From Tieghemiomyces parasiticus (Eukaryota; Kickxellomycota; Dimargaritomycetes; Dimargaritales; Dimargaritaceae): a stretch of 24,128 nt of DNA. The stretch spans positions 1 to 24,128 of the forward strand of contig JANBPT010000750.1 in NCBI GenBank assembly GCA_027575765.1, read 5' to 3'. The notes under the pieces were generated by a model. It ran no database searches. It had not been told where the DNA came from and saw nothing but the letters and a program-made list of their open reading frames with translations. The translations under genes were made by a program, and so were the position numbers. Below, piece after piece: positions 1 to 8,183 of the stretch (its first letter is position 1; each line of letters opens with the position of its first letter).

Positions 1-80
1 AGTCCAAGTCTACTATTTCAGAACTATAAATTCTGTGATAGTAGAATAGCCTTTTGGTTATGGTATTAGACTTGGGCTTA
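1..80 (+). repeat. Left terminal inverted repeat, self-folding
   Basis: This repeat pairs with 766-845. Within it, bases 1-12 can pair with 67-78 (one G-T wobble), and bases 10-23 with 31-44 (one mismatch, one wobble, 7-base loop). The two stems share bases 10-12, so the full lengths are alternatives or meet at a junction. A weaker third stem is possible at 45-67. The end is therefore a compound hairpin rather than a plain linear repeat. Confidence 0.85.
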
Positions 81-765
81 AAAACAACACACCAGTTATG
101 TCATCTCTGTCCATTTTTTACCAATCTTCCTGCTCTGTTGGATATTGCCCCTTTGGATAGGTTCCTCCACCTCTATTATTTTAGGGCTTAAATTCATTAA
201 GCAGTCCCTCTTTCTTGATTTGACAGCCTTACAACTGTATTTGAATTCTGCCTTGACATTAGCTCCACCAAACATTGTCCTTGTGTTCCCTTTTAATCCA
301 AGTGGTAGCCACTACAAGGCATGCAAAGCATCCTCCGGGTCATGCTACTCAGTAAATGGCATCAGACTGTCACCAAACCCTTGCCCAGCACATTCCATTT
401 GAGTAAAGCTTTCAGTTCTTTGGCTTGTATTTTGTAGATGGTTAGCCCTCAGTTTCCTCTAGGTAGTTTTTACTTATGGTAACAACTAAATCTCTTAAAG
501 AATCACCATGGCATTATTACATTAAATAGATACCCATCAGTGTATCCAAAAAAAAACCCTAGAAAATGGAATAGAGAAAGTGGCCTACCCCAACCTGGAT
601 GTGCAACTGCAGGGGAGTTGGAGTGCCTCCCTCTTGTCATTGGCCGCATTTCTCCTGCTGTCCATTGGGGTAGTACATATGAAGCTCAAGGGTGGGAGGG
701 GACAAGGTAATCCTTTCTATACTTGGTGGAGGAGTCCAGCTGTAATAGCACTACTGTGCTGATAT

Positions 766-845
766 TAGGCCCAAGTCTAATACCATAACCAAAAGGCTAT
801 TCTACTATCACAGAATTTATGATTCTGAAATAGTAGACTTGGACT
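766..845 (-). repeat. Right terminal inverted repeat, self-folding
   Basis: This is the reverse-complement copy of bases 1-80, differing at three positions. Two of the three differences lie in the 7-base loop of the internal hairpin (left positions 24-25), and the third is at left position 78 near the inner edge, so the long internal stem is intact in both copies. Confidence 0.85.
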
Positions 846-1421
846 TTACCTTGAGAAAATCTAATGTGGTGGTTCCTAATCACCACAACTACAATGCACT
901 GTTCATAAACTTCTGTCAACCATAGCCATGGTGCCAAAGGCTGTAAATTACTAGTCCAGCTTCAGCAAAAGTTTTACCCAAACAAGGTTAATCCAGTATG
1001 GCAAATTGGTGCCTGGTTTATTTTTGTCATTGCTTCACCAATGTACTATTTTTTATTTAGTTGATATAATGAACTCCTAGCTCATTGTGGTACCTATAAA
1101 TCCACAAACCCAATGACCATGACTAACAACCCCACTAACACCAATTCAGCCACGCCCACGAGATCCTTTGAACACACATACACTTCTACACAGCTAGTCT
1201 TCTAGGTTGTACAAACTTCCAGGCAATTACTGAAAGCCACATATTAGCCCATTTGACCACCACCAGGGGAATAGAATTCAACCTTCCCCTCCCCAAATGC
1301 CGGCTGTGTGTCTGCCAGCTACTTTTATGTGGCGTTTGGAAGCCGTATCTCCCTTAGCTCCTCATGGTTGCCCCACTATCCCATCACCTTTCAATAATCT
1401 ATACGCCTTTGCCTTGATTAG

Positions 1422-1586
1422 TATTACCATGGTTTGATTTGCTACTCGCTGGAAGGCCTCATTAAACCCCTGCCCAGCCCCGACTTGCTGCCCTCCGACT
1501 CACGGGAATTAAATCCATATTGTGGGGGTGAACTTCACTATTTAGCCGTATTAATTGACACTGGATCTGGCGGTAGGTCCGATTAA
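1422..1586 (+). pseudogene. Possible relic of a retroviral-type aspartic protease
   Basis: A 54-codon frame bounded upstream by TAG (1419-1421) and ending at TAA contains LAVLIDTGSGG at its end (the DTGS is coded at 1557-1568). Two or more hydrophobic residues followed by DTGS is the active-site signature of LTR-retrotransposon proteases. Nothing else of a gag-pol gene (zinc knuckle, reverse transcriptase, integrase) is visible nearby and there is no flanking LTR. A four-residue motif can arise by chance in 24 kb, so this is only a possibility. Confidence 0.15.
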
Positions 1587-2989
1587 GTGGTGGTAAATTA
1601 ACGTCGAAAATGTAATTTTAGTTATAGGATAGGGGGAAGTGTATTCATAGCTTTAACTGCTGTCATATTTATTTATATATAGACAGGGAAATTGGATTAT
1701 CCAATAGATTCTTTCCGACCAGTGCTCCCGCCCAAACTAGCAACTGCTACACTGAATACCTAGCTGGTTACACCATTGGAAAGCCGGCTGAGGGCGTCCC
1801 GCCGCAGCAATAAGCAGTAGTCTCATACGCCATCTGACCAAACGCAATGACATTCTCTTGGTGCTCAATTACTTATACTATTTGTTTAGTTTTTATTTCG
1901 AATTTGAATTTTTCCCATAGTCGGCTATATACGGCTGATAGTGGCCCTTGCCTTGGTCAATTTTTCGTACTTCTGGCTGCACTCGTCCTTACAGCCAATA
2001 CTGAAGATCCCGTGAGAATCCAACTGGTCCTCTTATGTCCAGCGGCAGCCCTTTCTCCACACTTGCACAAATGACAGGCCGACAAGCACTCCGGATAATT
2101 CTAAATTACTGTGCCATGTAGAGGCCCTGTAAAGTAAAACCCACCTTAAATCTTAATAGTGGCTATTTGTCATAATGCCCATAATGATGTGCTATTTGGC
2201 GAGCTCTTTCTAGTCAGCTATCAAAGAAGGCTTTAATACTACTTGCCCGGAGCCTGGCAGGTGCCAATTGCTAGGCGCCCACTACCACCTCTTGGGTGTT
2301 GAACTTCTTTCTGCGCAGCCGCTGCTATATACCCCTGAACAGCCGGAAGTCACAATAAGTTAGGGCAGAACCGTTGGATGAGGCTGGCAGAAATTTGACT
2401 CCGGAGCCAGAAAAGTAGCCATGGGTGGCTGCGGCACAACGTAGTGGCATACTAGTGTGGTAGAGCCAGAGGGGGGGGGGTAATAGCCTAAACCGCCGTG
2501 TGTTTTTACTCAGGCCTAGGGCATGGGGTTCCATTGGTGCATCATGTAGTGATCGGTAGGGACCTTGATATCGGGAGGCTTAGCGCTCAGGTATAACGGG
2601 CCGCGCTCGGCAACTAAATCTTCAGCATAATCTTGGATATAGCACGACCACTACGGGTCTGGATTGAAACAGGGCCCCTATTAGGGCACCATCTCCAGCT
2701 ATCAGGGCCGGCCAGTGAATCACAAAGGTATACCCAAATCCTGTCACCTATAACGATGGAGTCCTGCAGGTAGTCACTGGCCCCCATCGAACTTCACTAG
2801 GATATTGGTGGTAAGCCGTACCCGTTGGTGGTGCTGGTTATCGGTGAGGTTTCAGAGGATCTGACGGTCGAAATAATTGCGCAACCTCAGGTCCCTACTG
2901 TAGTGTTGGTAAATGGTGGCCAACACTAACGAGTCCGATTAGGCAGTACTTCCATAAGGGGTTGGACTAATTGATTATATTCCTAAATC

Positions 2990-3500
2990 ACCTATGATCT
3001 GGCCAAACACTTAAGAGGGAAGATATAAGCTATAAAGGTGAAGGATAAGGGAAAAGCGGGGCTACAAGGATGTAACCGAGTGCTACGAAATACCAAACGA
3101 AACAAGGGGGGTATAGGAGATATGATGGAGGACGGTCCCAAAGAGGCTGAAGGCCTCCGAAGTTACCAATGTTTTTGGTTTTTTGCGGTTAAGGTGGGAG
3201 AGGAGAACTGATAACTAACGGTGGTGCCGAATGGCAAAGATCTAGGACTAAGGACTAAAGGGAAAACGAATCTGTGAATAAAAGAGTATAGGGGAACGGA
3301 CGACAGATAGGGGCTCAAGAGGCAGACAGGCAGTGGAATAAGCAGTAATGATAAAGGAATAAACGGTGACGAACTAATTATTAAAGGAATAGTTGGTAAA
3401 ATGAGTAAAGGGGCGCCATGCAGGGTAGAATGAGTAAGGGAACAAATGAAGGGTATAAAGGGAATACAAGCCTCGGTTGATCATAGAAAAGGGACTTGAG
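2990..3500. repeat. Purine-rich stretch with degenerate AATGAGTAAGGG-like iterations
   Basis: The plus strand is strongly enriched in A and G for about 500 bases and contains imperfect recurrences such as AATGAGTAAAGGGG (near 3400), AATGAGTAAGGG (near 3430) and ATAAAGGAATAA (near 3352). It is not a clean tandem array. On the minus strand it is a pyrimidine-rich tract of the sort seen upstream of fungal genes, but no gene lies where such a promoter would point. Confidence 0.35.
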
Positions 3501-4207
3501 AATTTCCGATTCCTGTTCTGATATTGTTTTATCCTTTACGCCTTTACGAAAATAAGGCGAGAAATGATGGGCGCTTTTATGGGCGTTACACAATCCTTCT
3601 TTACCTTCACTTTCTCTTCGACATCGTTCCATATAACTCATCACCTGCCAGCCTGCCTGTCATGGTAGTACCGATGGGGCCTGCTGGGGTGCATAGATGT
3701 AATCGGAAGCGGCGTAGGCTCCTTTCGGGTGGTGAGGATGGGATGAGTAGATACGAGCAAAGCCTTATCTCGCCTATCTAAATATACAGGTTTTGGGACT
3801 ACCACCTCCTTCCCCTATCCGCTCCACTCCGCCTCATAGCCACCGCCGATTTGGACCAATGTCTGTAGCAGTGAATTGGCACGGCTATTTTTAAGCATAA
3901 TAGCTCACCCATATCTATTTAATCACATTTGTCTCTAATTCCCATTGGAGACAATTAATGTTGGCGGTTGGCCCCGGTTCTTCATCCTCTAATGATGTGT
4001 GTATTTAAGACTTTGGAGCCGTTGCCTTTGGGCTTTTCTATTTTCACTAGACGCATTTAACCCAACCAATGTAGGAACATGCGTCTCCGCCGTATTCTGG
4101 TTTACTAAAATGAGTAAGTTTTGTCCACAGCTTCTGGTATTTTGAGGGCTTTGTCCGCCTAATGTTTCTATGGTTGGTGCCATGGCATTCATGGAACCGC
4201 TTATTAG

Positions 4208-4396
4208 AGTAATACATTTAATACTGGGGACTTATTGACCACAGCATCTTCCATAATCGACCACTCTCTTGAGCTTGAGAACTTTGGGCTTTGTGCCCAG
4301 TTGACTTCAACATTGGCCACCATCTTCGGTCCCTATCTTGTGAATTGCGATGACACGGAGGATTTTCAGTTAAATGCCTTTGATAGCATACAATGA
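4208..4396 (+). pseudogene. Possible decayed RhoGAP-domain fragment
   Basis: A 62-codon frame without ATG (bounded by TAG at 4205-4207 and TGA at 4394-4396) contains LTSTLATIFGPYLV. This resembles the conserved helix near the C-terminal end of RhoGAP domains (asparagine-leucine-alanine, then hydrophobic-phenylalanine-glycine-proline-x-leucine-leucine). Just upstream, in other frames, a piece reading KTLEPLPLGFSIF (about 4009-4047) weakly resembles the domain's Leu-Pro-Glu-Pro-Leu segment. Stops and frame changes separate the pieces. If real, this is a frameshifted remnant of a gene; it could also be coincidence. A known RhoGAP domain is about 150 residues, so most would be missing or scrambled. 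Confidence 0.2.
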
Positions 4397-6426
4397 TTAT
4401 TTAATAGCGCCTCCAACTTCCAGTGTAGTTAACTCTCTACATTTTTTTATGATCTTGGTACTGCCGTGTGGTAGGCGGGTATTAACGGATAGCAAAGTGA
4501 GTAAAACAACTAGTATGCAAAAGGAATTATTGGCCACTGCAGTTCATTGAGAGGTGATAAGCGAGGTACTCCAATGTAACTCGCGCGGGCCCCTCAGTTG
4601 AACGGCCTGCAGCCAGGCTATTGGCGCCCTTTCACGTCATGGTCTTTCGACAGAGGACGAAAACAATCAAAAGAGAACAATGAAGTTAATAAATGGTGCC
4701 ATCTTCGGTGATGCAGGTGAAGAAAGACGCTACCAAAAGGAGGAAAAAAGGAATAGCTGGCACCACGTCCGACAAATGAGCAGGTCACTGTGGGCATTTC
4801 AGACGTGCATGCAAAAATGGCTAAACGTAGGGAAGCACAAAGACTATGGCATGGTTGCCGGATAGGGAGTGAATGGACCTTTAAATCGAGAAAGAACGGT
4901 GATAAGGAGAGACATCAAGACGACGCAAAAGGCGGTGTGGTTTAGGCCACCGCGTGCCGTCATGATTAGCTATTTAGTCGTTGTTGGCACTCGATACACG
5001 TCGCCTAGTATGAGTGGTTGCATGCCCCGCCTCAGGCTCTCTCTATAGGCCATGGCTCCTAAAATGTACTCAATGTCCGGGCGACCCACCTATTTCCAGC
5101 ATGAATTAAATATCCCTTGTAAGTGACGCCGTAGCCTGTAAATTCGAACGCTCCTTTAGTAATGCGGGGAACAAGATGCCAATGGAGAGGGCCCTGTACG
5201 CCTACGTAAACAGTTAGGGCGCGCTCCACTGTGTGTCAGACTGTGCTGATGGTTAATCCAAGGATTTCGCCGAGCCCAGAGCGGGCCAACGCACCCGTCA
5301 ATATCAGAGTGACCCAGGCCTATAATGACATTGCAGTCCACGTGTGCGGAACCCCCCCCCCCACTCGGTCCAGGCTAAGCCCTCCCATGGCTCGATTATC
5401 GATAGGGGGCTTGCAGCACGTAATGAGGTCCGCCGATAAAAATATAGCTTTGATGGTACTGTCCCTTGAGAGCTTTATTAGACTGGTGTGCGTACCTGTC
5501 TTTAGTTGAGATACGGGTGACCCTATCCTAATGTAGGGCCCCCTGGTCAGCCGGTGTACTTAACAGCCCCGGTCCCTTTGCAGTTTACATCGACTCGTCT
5601 GAAGCGTAGCACTTGGTCTGGTCAGGTACGACCTCGAAAGTGAGAGTTTGTAGGGCTTGACGAGGGCCGATGATTAGGCCTGGTACCGACTATACGTATA
5701 AATGTAACATGATGGACGTCGTGAGGAGGATGGGCTCCCAGACGCATAGAAAATAGAGTAAGAGAGGTGGGAAGCCGGATACGAATAACCCTACATTTAA
5801 TCGATATACAACGAATTTCTAGACTGCGCCCTATGGTACACGACTTTCTTGGGGGCATAGTATACTGGGCTTTAACGGCGGAGACAGTGGCTTTCGTTGC
5901 TAAATGTTATTTTTTACGCCCTAGGATGCTTAAAGTGAAGACCTGCCTAGTGGGATGGGCTCTGGTGAACTGCTTACCCTGGCTGGTGCCAACGGTCGAT
6001 TAGGGAGTCAACCACCGGGTGGGCTTGTACGCTGGCAAATTTCGTTCGGTTAGCGGCATGCCACCCACTCACCCTTTTTTGGATGGGCGTCATCCTCTCC
6101 TTCCCTCCCCCCAACCGATTGTGCACCCCCTGCTTTCTCCTTATTCATAACCTGACGCCTAGTAACATAACCTCCCTTTGAATGTGTATGAAGCTGATCC
6201 AAGCCCGTCGTTTAGTACAAAAGGAGAGTAACTAGCCGCTTACCGCCATCGCCATACGGCACCCTGGCTAGCATAGACTCCTCAAAGTAATCTACTCCCA
6301 TTATCTGCAACTTTATCTCTTACTCGTTAGTAACTTAAGCGCTCCAAACTCCCCAATTATCATAAGACATCCTCCCGCTCCAGCCACCCCTTGCGTACTT
6401 AGCCACCCACGCTGCCGCACTTACCA

Positions 6427-7965
6427 ATGCCCAAGTTATCTTTGACCTGGCATGGCAGTTGGGTGGGACTGGCCGCCTTACTCCTCCTAGCTGGTGCCGT
6501 AAGCCACAACCCCATGCGGGAGGGGCCGATTCCTAAAGTCCGTAACGTGATTCTCATGATATCTGATGGGTTCGGCCCGGCCTCAGAAACACTGGCTCGA
6601 ACCTACCATCGTACGGTGAATAAGTTGCCTGATATGTGGCAGTCCCCACTAGACGATATCCTGGTGGGTACCATGCGCACCCACTCAGCCAGCAGTCACA
6701 TCACTGACTCGGCCGCCGGCGCCACGGCCTTCGCGTGCGGCCGCAAGACTTACAACGATGGCGTCGGCGTCACACCCGATCAAGCCCCCTGCGGCACGGT
6801 GCTGGAGGCCGCCAAAGCCGCCGGATTGCGGACTGGCCTCGTCGTGACCAGTCGCATCACACACGCCACCCCAGCGGCTTTCTCCGCCCACGTGGTCCAC
6901 CGCGACATGGAGGACCTGATCGCCCAGCAGCAGATTGGAGACTACGCACTGGGCCGTTCCGTGGACCTCCTGTTCGGAGGTGGCCTGTGCCATTTTCTAC
7001 CCAACACGGTCCCGGACAGCTGTCGCGTAGACTCGGTAGATCTCTTGGCCCGTGCCCAGAACGAGCACCGATTCACTACCTTGGCGTCTGAATCCGCTCT
7101 CAACGACCTGGACCCGGACGGAGCCCAGCTACCACTCCTCGGCCTGTTTGCCAGCGATAACATGGCCTATGAGATTGACCGCCCAGACAGCGGCCAGCCA
7201 TCCCTTTCCCAAATGACGGCCAAGGCTCTTGACATCTTACAAGCAGCCAGTCACGATCAACCCGAGGGTTTCTTCCTAATGGTCGAAGGCAGCCGGATTG
7301 ACATGGCTGCCCACTGTAACGATCCGGCGACGCAGGTGCGTGAGGTGGCGGCCTACTGGGACACTGTCCGGACGGTGAAGAATTTCGTTAATCAGCATCC
7401 GGCGGACACCCTTCTCATTTCGACGAGCGACCACGAAACGGGAGGGCTGTCCGTTGGAGTCCAGCTTAACTCTACCTACCCAGATTACGTATGGTACCCG
7501 GAACGACTCCAACCGGTGCAGCGGAGTGCCGAGCGGGTGGCCCTGGACCTGTGGGCCTTGCCGCTCACCGCTCGCCTGCCGGTGATTCGTGAGCGAGTCC
7601 CCGGTTGGCTGGGCATCGCGGACCCGACTGAGGAGGAGCTGACTGGACTGGCAAAGGAGTTCCCCGATTGGTATGCCCTCGCGGACGCATTGGCTCTACT
7701 GATCAGCCGCCGGGCCCAGGTCGGTTGGTCGACCCACGGCCACTCTGGGGTCGATGTGAACGTGTACGCCCATGGGGTAGGCGCTGAGAGTCTGCGTGGC
7801 AACCGTGACAATACCGACATCGGTAAACACATTGCCAGGGTGCTGAATCTTGATCTCCAGTCCGTGACAAACCGCCTCCGGAACGACGTCGTGTACCAGG
7901 CCAACGTGGATGACCCTCACAGTCCAATTAATTGGCGCCGCACCGACATGGGTCATAGTTTCTGA
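6427..7965 (+). CDS. Alkaline phosphatase (PhoA/Pho8 family), secretory or vacuolar
   Basis: This 512-residue protein hydrolyses phosphate monoesters using two zinc ions, one magnesium ion and a phosphoserine intermediate. The active-site motif HITDSAAGATAFACG (91-105) carries nucleophile Ser95. Metal or phosphate ligands are visible as Asp47 (ISDGFG), His146 and Thr148 (THATPA), Arg159, Glu287 (VEGSRID), Asp292, His296, Asp335-His336 (SDHETGG) and His437/His439 (THGHSG). His146 stands where E. coli PhoA has Asp, as in animal enzymes. A hydrophobic segment at about 12-26 acts as a signal peptide or signal anchor with a very short cytosolic tail, unlike the longer tail of yeast Pho8. There is one N-glycosylation site (Asn348-Ser-Thr). 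The C-terminus is hydrophilic, so no GPI anchor is expected. No intron is needed. It is convergent with the Mrc1 gene. The family assignment is firm; vacuolar versus secreted location is inference. Confidence 0.95.
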   Translation: MPKLSLTWHGSWVGLAALLLLAGAVSHNPMREGPIPKVRNVILMISDGFGPASETLARTYHRTVNKLPDMWQSPLDDILVGTMRTHSASSHITDSAAGATAFACGRKTYNDGVGVTPDQAPCGTVLEAAKAAGLRTGLVVTSRITHATPAAFSAHVVHRDMEDLIAQQQIGDYALGRSVDLLFGGGLCHFLPNTVPDSCRVDSVDLLARAQNEHRFTTLASESALNDLDPDGAQLPLLGLFASDNMAYEIDRPDSGQPSLSQMTAKALDILQAASHDQPEGFFLMVEGSRIDMAAHCNDPATQVREVAAYWDTVRTVKNFVNQHPADTLLISTSDHETGGLSVGVQLNSTYPDYVWYPERLQPVQRSAERVALDLWALPLTARLPVIRERVPGWLGIADPTEEELTGLAKEFPDWYALADALALLISRRAQVGWSTHGHSGVDVNVYAHGVGAESLRGNRDNTDIGKHIARVLNLDLQSVTNRLRNDVVYQANVDDPHSPINWRRTDMGHSF

Positions 7966-8183
7966 ATTGACACCCTTATGATGAAAGGTCCTTTAGCTGA
8001 CTAGTCGTCAATGTTCGTCTGCGTCCTGATAAATAGGTATTGCCAGTATAGGTTACTCGCACAAGAACGATGCTATCAAGTAAAAAGGATATGACTAATA
8101 CCGGATAGTTTGCTATGAAATTTAGGGAAGTATTGGTGATGAAATTTTAAGTTGTTGATGGGGAAAAAAACATGGTCAAAACG
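7966..8183. other. Convergent intergenic region (3' ends of phosphatase and Mrc1 genes)
   Basis: These 218 bases separate two tail-to-tail genes. The sequence is AT-rich, with AAATAGG and GAAATTTTAAG runs and an A7 tract near 8164-8170 that could serve 3'-end formation on one or the other strand. No gene is visible. Confidence 0.5.

Larger units (their letters stand above)
1..845. mobile_element. Non-autonomous inverted-repeat transposable element (MITE-like)
   Basis: The first and last 80 bases are inverted copies of each other (77 of 80 identical), enclosing about 685 bp. The interior has no recognisable transposase: it holds two short open frames on the plus strand (145-402 and, from a GTG, 580-762) and a minus-strand frame ending with a stop at 96-98, none resembling a known family. 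The layout fits a MITE-like or deleted DNA transposon that would depend on a transposase in trans. The window begins exactly at the left repeat, so the left target-site duplication cannot be seen; bases after the right repeat read TTACC, which would allow a TA duplication if the repeat extends one T further. The superfamily is not assignable from the sequence alone. Confidence 0.75.
846..6426. other. Gene-poor 5.6-kb spacer
   Basis: No intact gene is supported here. Open frames are short, overlap on opposite strands, and often lack an ATG; translations at 1847-2074, 3381-3644, 3524-3781, 3989-4192, 5231-5509 and 5767-6003 match nothing I recognise. The DNA is visibly more AT-rich than the genes to its right. 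There are homopolymer runs (10 G at 2471-2480, 11 C at 5352-5362) and a purine-rich stretch at about 2990-3500. Two fragments resemble protein families weakly: a DTGS protease-like piece at 1422-1586 and a RhoGAP-like piece at 4208-4396. The last few hundred bases presumably hold the promoter of the phosphatase gene, but I see no clear TATA box. Confidence 0.6.

Noticed and set aside
3381..3644. 87-codon minus-strand open frame
   Set aside because: Its hydrophobic C-terminal part is the translation of the pyrimidine-rich tract; no family resemblance.
5339..5344. CACGTG (a Pho4-type site in yeast) upstream of the phosphatase
   Set aside because: It lies more than 1 kb from the start codon, is a single copy, and six-base palindromes occur by chance.
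5231..5509. 92-codon plus-strand open frame
   Set aside because: No recognisable domain, overlapping open frame on the other strand, includes an 11-C run; most likely chance.
5767..6003. 78-codon plus-strand frame with hydrophobic stretches
   Set aside because: GTG start, overlapping minus-strand frame, no similarity to a known membrane protein.
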